DNA from: Mesostigma viride
Lineage: Eukaryota > Streptophyta > Mesostigmatophyceae > Mesostigmatales > Mesostigmataceae
Assembly: GCA_009746045.1 (NCBI GenBank)
Contig: RPFO01000648.1
Span: 1-64,000 of the forward strand
DNA: 64,000 nucleotides
Reading direction: 5' to 3'
In this document: piece by piece, positions 10,239 through 22,072 of the stretch
Layout: each line of letters starts with the position of its first letter
Position numbering within the stretch: position 1 is the stretch's first letter
The notes under the pieces: model-generated
The model's database searches: none
What the model was told of the DNA's origin: nothing
What the model saw: the letters and a program-made list of their open reading frames with translations, nothing else
Position numbers and translations under genes: made by a program

Positions 10239-10590
10239 GTGCTGGTGAAGGAGACTCGAGGCCTGTCGTTGGAAACGCCGGCGGGCGTATCTGTGACGAG
10301 GGGGATCGCCAGCGGGAGGGAGGCTCGCGGCCTGTTACTGGAAACGCCGGCGGGCGTATCTGTGATGAGGAGGGGGATCGCCAGCAGGAAGGAGGCTCGC
10401 GGCCTGTTACTGGAAACGCCGGCGGGCGTATCTGTGATGAGGAGGGGGATCGCCAGCAGGAAGGAGGCTCGCAGCCTGTTACTGGTAACGCCGGCGGGCG
10501 TATCTGTGATGAGGATGGGGATCGCCAGCAGGAAGCAGGCTCGCGGCCTGTTACTGGTAGCGCCGGCGGGCGTTCCCGATTTACGGGAGG
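10239..10590 (+). repeat. Tandem array, 69-72 bp unit x5, coding phase kept, motif on minus strand
   Basis: Five units carry AACGCCGGCGGGCGT (GCGCC in the last) starting at 10274, 10343, 10415, 10487 and 10559. The 69- and 72-base periods are multiples of three, so an open frame reads a 23-24 residue repeat with LLLETPAGVSVMRR at its core. On the minus strand each unit reads GATACGCCCGCC followed by GGCGTTTCC, the hairpin motif with ACGCC/GGCGT arms. It could be real coding repeat or an array that happens to be open. Confidence 0.75.
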
Positions 10591-10606
10591 CGGTCGTGTC
10601 CGACAG

Positions 10607-11068
10607 ATGGGAATGAGGCCTCGTCAGGATTCATGGGGACCCCCGGTTGAGGGGACCCCCGCCCTCGCCTCGGTTTCTTTGGGTCTGGGTGACGATCCCG
10701 TACCGTCGTCAGGAAGGACGGTTGTGATGACTTTGCCCCCCCGCTCGACGGGGATGGAGCAATGCCCGAACACGATACTGCTGAATGAGGATGACGATCC
10801 GGAGCCGTCGGCTGACACGGATTTTGTTGCGAGCACCCCACTGCAGAAGAGGGTATTGGAGGCTCGTAACGTGGAGGGTCCGCCGAAAGTCTCAGGTGGA
10901 GGGCCGGCGTTTGCCGGATTGATGCGCCCGACTGAGGTGGTCGATGTTGAGGCGCCGCCAGGGACATCGGCCGGACACTATACCGCATTGATGGAGCCCT
11001 TCGATCGACCAAGGATGCCCTTCCACGCTCCAACGGTACATTCGGCCGGTAAATTTCATTTTCAATAA
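10607..11068 (+). CDS. Hypothetical proline-rich reading frame following the repeats
   Basis: The frame gives MRPRQDSWGPPVEGTPAL and continues as proline-, glycine- and acid-rich sequence to a stop inside CAATAAAC. It may be the C-terminal tail of the unknown gene. A possible GTAAAT donor at about 11049 would instead join it to the exon after the CGTGCAG acceptor at 11191. No domain is recognised. The reading is uncertain because upstream frames are broken. Confidence 0.35.
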   Translation: MGMRPRQDSWGPPVEGTPALASVSLGLGDDPVPSSGRTVVMTLPPRSTGMEQCPNTILLNEDDDPEPSADTDFVASTPLQKRVLEARNVEGPPKVSGGGPAFAGLMRPTEVVDVEAPPGTSAGHYTALMEPFDRPRMPFHAPTVHSAGKFHFQ

Positions 11069-11191
11069 ACGAGTTTAATAAGTACCTTAATATATATTTC
11101 TACATAAGTTTTTTTGCATCAGTCCATGGCTTCATTGATTTCTCACACGACCCTTCCGTATTCATGTTAATTGGCATGTGCTTACGTGCAG

Positions 11192-11886
11192 GGAAAGGCG
11201 AAGAAGAAACTCCAGTTCGGTTTCCCCGTGGATCCGCGTCTGGGACTGTGTCCAGAGAGGCCGGCCGTGTTGTTGGCCAGGCCGCGGTCGGCGAACCAGT
11301 TGCACAACCGGGGGCGGGAGGGGACGAGCTCCCACCCAACGCACCAACTCACGCACCAGCCTTACCGTGCGGTCAGCCAGAAAAAACGTACGAAGAGTTG
11401 ATGGCAGAGGCGGCGGCTGCGCAGGGGCAGAAGGCAAAACGTCGGGGAGGGGGCAGGCGAGGGGCGGGGCAGGAGACGGAGGGTGCCGACGAACCTGCAC
11501 AGCCGCAGAAGGGTGGTGGTCAGGGCAGAGATGCGACGGCCGAAAACCGAATCAGGGACGTTCGGCCGGACGTCCGGATGCGCTTTATGGATGGCGCGAA
11601 ACTGAGTCGCGGAGGTTGGAGTTCGAAATGGGTAGACGAGGTGTGCATAAACTGGGAGCACAAGTACCCCAAGAAGGAAGATTTTCCGCTCTTTGGCACC
11701 CTCCTGGGCAAAGAGAGGGAGAAGGTGGTGTTCAGATGGTTTGATGAAGGGCACGACCTCGGTTGGAGTAATGAGTGCGAGCAAAAGTTTCGTTTCCCTC
11801 TGAAGTTCGCTAGAGAACATGTTACTCTCCTGAAGGAAGGCGCCAGCTGGGACAACATTCCTTCATATCGACCTGGCAAGCGATGA
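11192..11886 (+). CDS. Terminal exon encoding an unknown globular domain (~230 aa)
   Basis: This exon follows TTACGTGCAG. The first half is low complexity (GGGRRGAGQETEG). The last 120 residues look globular: RFMDGAKLSRGGWSSKWVD, INWEHKYPKKEDFPLFGTL, VFRWFDEGHDLGWS, ending YRPGKR-stop. The frame is open throughout. I do not know this domain. It is the last coding sequence before 570 bases of AT-rich, gene-free DNA. A search with the last 120 residues would be the best handle on what the 4.9-11.9 kb region is. Confidence 0.55.
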
Positions 11887-12453
11887 TGGGCGAGGACTTT
11901 GCACGAAATCGCGTTTTGCACGTAATTGCCCACCGCAACGTGGAGAAATGCAGATGTACATAGTAGTTGGATCAGTTACCGTGACTTTGGGCAGTTTAGT
12001 ACTTAGTTGGGGTGACGTGTCCAATGTATATATGGTGGGGCGCGTCCAAGGGGGTCCACGCTGATTGAGCACTTGCATGTGTTCTTTCAACATATTCGGA
12101 CATGTATGAAATGAATAAATTGTTTGGACGATTGCAAATTGATTGATTGAAGAATGAGATACCATTATTAATTGAAAAATGTAAAACCTCATTGTGAATT
12201 TGTACTTCAAACTTTCACATGCATGCCCCAAATTGTGCATTTGTGCAGGTTTTAATTATGAGAAGTAGCATTTCTCTACAAATATTGAGAAATTTAGGGG
12301 CACTTGGGGTTGTTGGCCATGTTCATTCATGATAAAATGGACTTTTTATGCTGTAACATCATCTTCCACTAGTCCAAAACGCTGCTTTCATGACGTCAAA
12401 AGTACCAGCAATGGCCCTAGGTTGGAGCAGTAGATGTTGGGGATGCCCCCTAA
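11887..12453. other. Gene-free AT-rich stretch
   Basis: It contains ATGAATAAATTG near 12110, which may serve as a poly(A) signal for the gene ending at 11886, and then sequence with no frame, repeat or RNA feature I can support. It ends at the left LTR. Confidence 0.6.
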
Positions 12454-13041
12454 TGCAGATTGCGCTTCACGACTGGGGTCGTGAGATATCTGGCACCGCG
12501 ACTTGATGCCAAGCTATTTAATACGCACTTATAATGGCTAGCAAGACCAATTACAAATGGATAAGTGCCCCAGGTTCAGACAGGTGATAACACACTCATT
12601 TCATTCCGAACCAAGAGGACGAGACTCTCGTCCTCGGACCAATTTCACCTAGGTCTGCCACCAAGCTGGCAAGTGGCGCCGACATGGCGCCGACCTTCCA
12701 GAGAATTACGAAGCATGCAGTCCACACAAGATCCTCGGGTCGACATCGACCCTCGCCAGGCTACAGAATCCACGCTTGAGTACAACATCTCAACCAGCTA
12801 TAAAGTACGCAGCGCGGCGCGACTGCACCGGCCCCTAGAAGATCGCATACATCAACCTAGGCCCAAAATAACTGGTCCGAATCACACAAACTATCATAAT
12901 TCCATACAAAAGTCCTGACCAAGGGACAATTCCCAAATTAAGTCCCGAAATGAGTCCCAAAGTCCTACGGACTATGACAACAAGCCAAAACACATAATTT
13001 ATTCCATTGTTGCGCCCGTTCCAAGGGTCGGGTTCGCAACA
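12454..13041 (-). repeat. Left (3') LTR, 588 bp
   Basis: It appears identical to 21442-22029. It has TG..CA ends, and the inverted repeat TGTTGCG/CGCAACA lies within 35 bases of its minus-strand start. It contains CTATAAAGT at about 12797. The 117-aa frame inside it is simply carried by the repeat. Confidence 0.9.
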
Positions 13042-13058
13042 CTCCTCCCCCTCCCCGG
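13042..13058 (-). other. Polypurine tract next to the 3' LTR
   Basis: On the minus strand this reads GGGGAGGGGGAGGAG immediately before the LTR start TGTTG. It is the expected primer for plus-strand DNA synthesis and fixes the orientation of the element. Confidence 0.7.
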
Positions 13059-13740
13059 GGGACGGTAGTCCCTACCGTCATGCAGGTAAGGACCAACAAC
13101 GAAAGGGAGAAAGCACACAACAACAAACATACATACTACTAACGACGCAGGGTTACTCTACTTGCCACGCAGGGCAAAGACCATAGGGGTACTATGTCCC
13201 AGCCCTTGTTCTCGGCAACGGGCCAGTAAAACCAATTCCCCCAAAACTCGCCACACAAGGACAAGTCTTGACGTAGTCAACGTATCTCCCTACTATAGGC
13301 CGAAGGGAGGAAACCAGATCCTATCACGTGAGGGCTTTCGGGTTTTGACCACAGAAACTTCTCCGCGTGGGTTAACAGTCGCCTGAATGAACAGCTCGTT
13401 TGACTTTTTCGCCATGGCGGGGCTTCCATGACTAGAGACTGCTCCAGACGGCGGGGATATTCCCAGTACTGACGGTACAGGGCATCCATCGGCATTATTA
13501 TAGGTGTGGGGCGCTCCACCTTGCCTGCTGGCTGTCTTCCCACCACGAAGTCATTCCTAGATAGTGTCCACCTTCCGACTCCCACGTTTGTCCTATCTAC
13601 CGGGACCTTACACCAAGACACATCAATCCAAAAACGCATTTTGGTTCCCTGGTAATTATTTCAAGATAGGCTAATAGTCAGTTTGGCCTCAAATTCGGCA
13701 CCAAGGTACCTAATCAGATATCTTATGATGCCATGTGGTC
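13059..13740. other. Internal region without recognisable gene
   Basis: A 120-codon minus-strand frame (13277-13639) has no pol motif. Composition is balanced. This is where integrase or RNase H would be expected in a full element, but neither the HHCC nor the D,D35E pattern is apparent. Confidence 0.5.
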
Positions 13741-14560
13741 AAAAAATTTTTTGGGAGTCGGCACCATGGTAACATGGTGACATTTGCTAGCATAAAATAC
13801 CGCACTTTTAGCACTTTCTGGCATGCATGCCTATATGAATGACACTAAATGAACTCAGTTGGGGCTATAACTTTGCACATGTTATAAACACATCCCATGC
13901 AGCATGCCCACAAAGTTTCAGGCTGGTTGGATCACAAAATGGTGACAGATGCTAGCATAAATACCCCCAAAATGCAGTTTTTCAGGGTTTTCCAAGGGTT
14001 TCATCACACATATGCATATATAATGACATCAAATGAACTCAGTTGGGCGTGGAACTTTGCATATGTTCTAAACACATCCCATGCAGCATGCCCACAAAGT
14101 TTCAGGCTGGTTGGATGACAAATTGGTGACAGATGCTAGCATAAACACCACAAAAATGCAGTTTTTCATGGTTTTTCAAGGGTTTCATCACACATTTGCA
14201 CATATAATGACATCAAATGAACTCAGTTGGACCTGGGACTTGGCACATGTTCGAAACACATCCCATGCAGCCTGCCCACAAAGCTTCAGGCTGGTTGGAT
14301 GACAAACTGGTGACAAATGCTAGCATAAATACCACAAAAATGCAGTTTTTCATGGTTTTTCAAGGGTTTCATCACACATGTGCATATATAATGACATCAA
14401 ATGAACTCAGTTGGACCTGGAACTTGGCACATGTTCGAAACACATCCCATGCAGCCTGCCCACAAAGCTTCAGGCTGGTTGGATGACAAATTGGTGACAC
14501 ATGCTAGCATAAATACCACAGAAAAAGCAGCTTTCTATTGTTCTTACAAGGGTTTCATGG
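13740..14560 (+). repeat. 184-bp tandem satellite, about four copies
   Basis: ATGAACTCAGTTGG recurs at 13849, 14033, 14217 and 14401, exactly 184 bases apart. Each unit includes CCCATGCAGC, TTCAGGCTGGTTGGAT and GCTAGCATAAA. Copies are about 90-95% alike by eye, and similarity falls off at both ends. The open frames here are a by-product of the period. Confidence 0.93.
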
Positions 14561-14987
14561 CAATCATTCCACCTTGGTGTACAGAAGGTTCCAAACAACA
14601 CATCATTACATTATGCATCATATTTACAATGCAGGAAGGCATACTTGGGGGCACATGCCTATAGTACAATGCATTAATAACACAGCTCTAGCCAGCTAGC
14701 TAGCTATATAGTGGCTAATGCCACACCCGGGGGCACGTTCTCACGGCCCTGCTGCATCCTTTTCCTTTTCTTCTTCTCTGCATCTGACAGGGGCCTGCCC
14801 CCCATCTTCTCATCCACCAGCCTGGTGAGCACCCTGACGTTGGTGACTTGCGTCCGCTACCCTACCCCCATGGCACGCGTGCCCTTACGCTTGGTGAAGG
14901 TGGAGGGGTGGGCGCGACAGTTGGTCTGGGTTTTCATCACCCCCTTCCTCCAGTGCATGCGTGTGCTCCAACGCCTAAGCAGAGAAG

Positions 14988-16130
<1,143 letters not shown>

Positions 16131-18188
16131 ATACACCCGTTCATTCATGCATGCAGCCGCTCATCATTAACACGCCTCCGTTGGGAAACTCACGGGGTAT
16201 GAACTATGAAACGGGCGGTAAGAAAGGAAGAAGGAGCCGCCTCCCCAATATGCCGCCCGGCAAAGGCAGCGATGGGCCGTCCAGGAGGGAAACACTGCGC
16301 TTTGCCTTGTACGCCGGGGTGCGCAGGCGACGTGCGGGCACTGTCGCGTGTAAATTTGCCTGCCCGCCCCAGTCCTTCTCGGAACGCCTCCCCAGAGCAT
16401 GCCGTCATGGTAAGAGCTCTTTTCGCCCGTCGCCGGAAGCTTAAACCACAAGAATACGCCGGTTAATGACCAGAAAATGGGGGGTTGTCGACGTTATAAA
16501 CCAGTAGCTGTGGTTTTTCCCGCACCCCGAGCACACTCCGGACGGGGCCAGCAAGCCCCGCCCGCAGGATAAACACCGGGCGATGTTGCTGCGCCCAAGC
16601 GAAGTCATATAGCTGCAAGAAAAGACGTAAAAGCGATTAAAAGCACGACATGCAGTGTTGCCCCTGTCAGCGCTCCTATAATTCTCACTTTTTCGCGGAA
16701 GGGGCGTAAAAATCGGAAACGCAAAATTAAGGGAAATCCTACGCTGGGTTTCTTTGAAATGATGTAAGGAACTGGTAGAACGTGTTCGCTTCCACCGTCA
16801 AGTAGTTTGGGCAACGAGACCTTACCTTAAAGATGCACGGGGCTGGTCGGACGGCGAGCAAAAACTGCGCCAACTGCGTGCTTGTCCTCGTTCACACCCA
16901 ATACAGCAGCGTTTCGCGAGTTTTTTTGTGAATATTATTTTTCCCCATGACAATGCCGTTCGAACAAGCGAAATCCGGTACACAATGGCTTCGTATTCCG
17001 TGAGCAATAAATTTTCAGCTACCATAGCCGTGCACACCGAATTTCAGTCAACATTGCACGCGCGCACCGAATTTCGTCAACTTTCGCGCGGGAATTACCG
17101 GGGAACCTACCGGCGCTGCGCCGGATTGATGTGGAACCAGGTCCAGGTTGGCCTAAGGCCGGCTACCTACCCCAGGTCAAGCATGACATTTCACGGTCGA
17201 CTCAAGCAACATAATACCGTGACCTCATCACGTGAGGCACCACTGGAAACTGGAATTAACAAATCACAGGGCAATGTGACTGGAAACTCCGGATCTCTGG
17301 ACTGGAACAACAGGAACATGAACCCCCATAATCCTTCCTGGAATCTCCCCCACTTCCCACAAATCCATCAATCTCCCTCTCACCGCTGCCCTCATCCCTG
17401 GCGACCGCGCTAGTGCAGGGCTGCGGCAGCATATAAAATTCCGCCAATGCTTATCACAACTGGGATAGTAATACGCGCGTGGCGGACACGTTGCGCGCGA
17501 CCATGCACAGCTAGCTGGTGGCGCGGACACGCAATAATTGGGGTTCGCAACAGTGGTCCGCGGGGCGCGCACGTGCTATCATGTGACAGCGTTGTAAACG
17601 CCACAGCCGAGCAAAGGCAAAAATATGGATCACCGCAGCCGTCATCAACGACTACCGACGGGAGGTGCTCGCGTGCAGAACTGACCAATGCAGTCGATGC
17701 AGGGAGGACCACCAAGCTGAATCACGTCTTGCCCGTGCGGAGATGCGCGCGCAAGCGCTGAACTCGCCATCCCGTCTGCAAGACCCCTGATGTCGAGTCA
17801 ACCACAGCGGAAGGCCACCTCCAGGTAAGGCAGAAGGCGGGGAGACCTCTGGGGCCTGCCCGTCGTTCCTATCTACGTTATTGGCCTCTGGGGCCGACGC
17901 GTCTGCATCTGGTGCGGGCGTCTGTTCTACCTGGTTGACTAACTCTACTCCTCCCTTCCCCCTCGTCCGAAGATGTCGTCCGGGAAACGTATGAGCGAGA
18001 GGCACCAATGGCCCGCAGCTAGTTTGGTAGAATGACACAGGCACCAATACTAGCTGCGACCATCACGTCTCCCGGGGGAAGTGACCGTGTACGTCGGCCT
18101 CCTCCGCCTCCTCTTGCTGGTCACGTGCCTGGTATAGGTACTCCGCCACGACCACAGGAGGGCCGAGAGGTTCCAGCGCACTGAGGGA
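16131..18188. other. Internal region without recognisable gene
   Basis: This includes a retroposon-tail-like piece at 16165-16199 (TTAACACGCCTCCG then TTGGGAAACTCACGG). It also holds mixed sequence with several CACCGAATTTC repeats near 17040-17080 and a short minus-strand frame downstream of gag (17652-18047) with no protease signature. Pol would be expected here. Confidence 0.5.
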
Positions 18189-20192
18189 TCAAACCCGAGT
18201 GTGGGATCCCTCCCCTTCCCCAGGGGACCGCGCGTCCGCGCGCTGGTCGTCGTCATCCGGGGGGCCTTGCTGGAACTTGTGGGCCCACGCTGGAACACGT
18301 GTGCGCGTCTTGAGTCGCGGGCAGTCCTTCTTGAGGTGTCCGATCTCGTTGCACCTGAAGCAGCGGGCCTTGGACACGTCGATGGTGTGTAGCTGTGTGG
18401 CGGGCACCTCATCGTCCTCGGATTCCTCCTCCCGGACGGGTTCAACTTCCCGTGGGCTGGCTGAGCCCTGGTGCGTGATGATGTCGGCCACTTGGAGAAG
18501 GTACTGCTGGACGGCGTGGATGTCAAGATTCGCCCAGGGCACCTCCGCGTAGTGCTTCTTAACCTCGTCCAGGAGGTCAGGGTGAATAGCCTCCAGAAAC
18601 CGAATCTTGTACTCGGTCCACGTCAGGTCGCCGGTCAGCCGCGCCGCAAAGGAGTCAAAGGTGGTGAGGAACTCCGCCAAGTCAGTGTTGCCTTGACGTA
18701 GGCGGCCGAACTCAAACCGCTCGGTCAGTCGATAGCCGGGAGGGATGAGCTTGCGCCGGATGCGCTCCAGCAGTTCCTCAACCGTCTGCGGGTATGACTG
18801 AGCCGCCACACTCTCGACGTTAAGCATCCCGACTACTGATGGGTCCATGCACTTCACCACCACGTACGGGATCAGCACCTTGGTAGCCAGCTGCCACTCG
18901 TTGTGTTCACACCATACTGTGTACAGCTGCTGCCACATACGAGCCCACTCGTCGATCTCGCGGGACTCATGCCCGCGTGGAGCTTGGGCACCGCCTTGAA
19001 ATCTGGCAGGGGCGGGGCCTTGACCGGCTCTCCCAGGGGCCCGCCCGTCTCGCAGTACGCGGGACTGGAAAAGGTGGGGGGCTGTTGGCGCCTCGCCCAC
19101 GCTTCATAATGGGACGGTCCATGGGAGGGGGCATACGGGGCAGACTCGCGCCGGGATACAAGAGCGTCCGCGCCGCGCCAAGCTGGATAGTCGCCAGTCC
19201 CACGTCGGGGCGCGTAGGCGTCAGATTGCCGCCGAAAGGCGAAGCGGTCCGACTCACGCCGCACGCGGACCGACGTGGGATGCTCGTAGCCAGGGTCGTC
19301 CAAGGGCAGCCGATTGAAGTTGACATTCGTGGCGCGCTCCTGGCGGGTGTGTATGGTGGTACGGTGGGGAATGGGCTAGGAGGAGCGTGTCCATCGTCCC
19401 ATGGGTCGCCGTGGACGTAGGCCGACGATCCTGGCGCTCTAGGCGGGGACCTGGACTCTCGCTCGTAAGACCCGAAGGATACCCGACGAGGGACCCGCCA
19501 GGGCTCCTGCCTCGACCCCCCCGTCCACGCCCGGCCCATGCATGGGTCAGACGCGTGCTCCCGCGCGCGTACGTCGCCGGGTAGTACCGATCCATGCGAG
19601 CAGCAGGCGGGGGTACGAACGGAGAGCTGGCTGTTGAGCTACCTGCGTCCTCTACATCCTCTTCCTCCTGCGCATCTTCCACGGAAGGGGGTCGCTGCGT
19701 AGGAGGTACCCTGTCCCAGTTGCCCATATGCTGGGTCAATAGCGTTCGCGGCTGCTGCTGCGTCTGCTGTCGCTGTCGCTGCTGGTGCTGCTGCGGCTGT
19801 CGCGACGGCGGAGACTGCTGAGACTGAGGCTGTCGCTGCGGCGACTGCTGAGACAATTGCTGCCGCTGCGGCGACGGCTGAGGCACATGCTGTCGCTGCG
19901 GCGACTGCTGAGGCTGATGCTGTCGCTGCGGCGACTGCTGTTGCTGATCAAACCCTAGGGCAGCTTGTTCTATCTGCGACTCCAGAATAGTCTGCCGTTG
20001 TGCGGTAACCCTAGCGGCTGCACGATCGGATCTCCGGGAGCCTCTGGAAGCGCTAGATCTTCTGGAACCCTGACTGGACGTGCTGGATCTTCTGGAACCC
20101 CGACTGGACGCGCTAGCCGCGTCTTCTTTCTCTCTATTGTCCTCTGGGGACTGTGCAGTACCTGTACCTCGCCTCCTATGCCTCCGGGGCAT
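18189..20192 (-). CDS. Gag-like polyprotein of the LTR element, two frameshifts
   Basis: From the ATG at 20192 the N-terminal third is low complexity: serine- and arginine-rich, then QQSPQRQ repeats. Shifts near 19300 and 18970 link it to APRRGTGDYPAWRG and then to the conserved part. There WARMWQQLYTVW, FGRLRQGNTDLAEFLTTF and TWTEYKIRFLEAIHP match the capsid helices of Ty3/gypsy-type Gag (Retrotrans_gag). Near the C-terminus is the CCHC zinc knuckle CFRCNEIGHLKKDC, which binds RNA. Family knowledge: Gag assembles the particle that packages element RNA. The gene is broken by the two shifts unless these are sequence errors. No pol follows. Confidence 0.8.
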
Positions 20193-21441
20193 TTAGGCCG
20201 TTGTACCTTACCCACACCGTACACTGCAAGCAACACCTCCCCAGTGAGAGAGAGAGAGAGATGACAACCGCTAATGTATATATATACTTTAATAGTACTT
20301 ATTACTGATATTAACTATTAGCTATTAACTATTAACACTAGGCTATGACCAGTAGTGCTATAGAGCTGCTGTATCAAACACTATCTAGTGCTTATGACCT
20401 AAAGGAGGTGCCCAGGCGGAGCTGCTCTAGTGCTCGCAACACATCATGTGCAGGTAGCTGTGTGAGATACCTAGTCTGGTGCAGCCCTTATGGGAGTAGT
20501 ATATTATCCCTAATAGACTAACCTGCCTCTGTGATGAATACGTCTATAACCTCCGTCATTATTACGTCTATTGCGAGAGGTTCCCATGAACTACCGATTA
20601 GGTATAAAGCAATATCACACGGTATTGAAGCATGAAATGCAGGAAGGGAAAGAAAAGGAGGACAGCCCACCCAGGATACCTCTACGTGCAGGTGACGTGC
20701 TCACAGCGAGAGAGAAACACAAGGCAGAAACAAAACGTTCACAAACAGTACGAAGAACGTTGAGGTACAGCCACCGGCAACACAGTAAGGCAACGGCCAG
20801 CCGGTGACTACCCTCGAGCCGTAGGCAGCGTTGCCCTCTGGGGGTCCGCCCACGGCTCACGAACGTTGGCCTCTGGGGCAACGTGGGTACCAACAGTCAC
20901 GAACATGAAATCGGACACGACAGAAAACATATACCCCGTTGCTACGCGCGTGGGTAAGACAGGGGACAGAAGGACTTATATATATTGCTTTACCGATGCC
21001 TTACTGCCGTCAGTATCGTTGAAAACCCTGAGTTCTGGCCGCCACCTGGTGTCGTTGAAAGCCGGAGCTCTGGCCGCCACCGGGTGTCGTTGAAAACTGG
21101 GGCTTTAGCCGCTACCGTCGGCAGCCCAACACCACGGGATCGCTGCTGACCCCGCCGAGTATTCCTTACTGGCCGCTCGCCGTCTAGGTCGTCGTTGAAT
21201 CCCTTGCGGGATTGCCGCCGACCTGTCCAGCGGTCGTTGAATAATGGAACCTCTATCTACACCAAGCTCCGCCTTGGTCTTCCTAACTGGCTACACTAGC
21301 TCTCTCTGCGAGAGTTAGCTAACCTTGCCAGCAACACAAACCTCCGATAACCAGTGTAACGAACCCAGATTTACACCTAAACCTGAGCTACGTCGCGAAA
21401 GATCAACTGTGCCGGTAAGAGGAAGAATCAAGGTGGCCTAA
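20193..21441 (-). other. 5' leader region of the LTR element
   Basis: This lies between the right LTR and the gag start. It holds (GA)n at 20245-20260, AT-rich sequence, and three or four short repeats of 'GTCGTTGAAA' with 'CTGGCCGCCACC' at about 21010-21110. I find no clear tRNA primer site directly inside the LTR: the minus strand after TGCA reads TTAGGCCACCTTG, which lacks the usual TGG. Confidence 0.5.
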
Positions 21442-22029
21442 TGCAGATTGCGCTTCACGACTGGGGTCGTGAGATATCTGGCACCGCGACTTGATGCCAA
21501 GCTATTTAATACGCACTTATAATGGCTAGCAAGACCAATTACAAATGGATAAGTGCCCCAGGTTCAGACAGGTGATAACACACTCATTTCATTCCGAACC
21601 AAGAGGACGAGACTCTCGTCCTCGGACCAATTTCACCTAGGTCTGCCACCAAGCTGGCAAGTGGCGCCGACATGGCGCCGACCTTCCAGAGAATTACGAA
21701 GCATGCAGTCCACACAAGATCCTCGGGTCGACATCGACCCTCGCCAGGCTACAGAATCCACGCTTGAGTACAACATCTCAACCAGCTATAAAGTACGCAG
21801 CGCGGCGCGACTGCACCGGCCCCTAGAAGATCGCATACATCAACCTAGGCCCAAAATAACTGGTCCGAATCACACAAACTATCATAATTCCATACAAAAG
21901 TCCTGACCAAGGGACAATTCCCAAATTAAGTCCCGAAATGAGTCCCAAAGTCCTACGGACTATGACAACAAGCCAAAACACATAATTTATTCCATTGTTG
22001 CGCCCGTTCCAAGGGTCGGGTTCGCAACA
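21442..22029 (-). repeat. Right (5') LTR, 588 bp
   Basis: By eye it is base-for-base the same as 12454-13041, TG..CA bounded. It is the promoter-bearing 5' LTR for minus-strand transcription. Confidence 0.9.
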
Positions 22030-22072
22030 CCAGCCCCTGAATCCTGATTGCGGGGACGGCCGTTTCACATCC

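Noticed and set aside
12565-12918. A 117-aa protein, repeated identically at 21553
   Set aside because: It is a chance frame inside the LTR; both copies are identical because the LTRs are.
13897-14664. Four repeated small proteins (MQHAHKVSGWL type)
   Set aside because: They follow the 184-bp satellite period and have no start or splice context.
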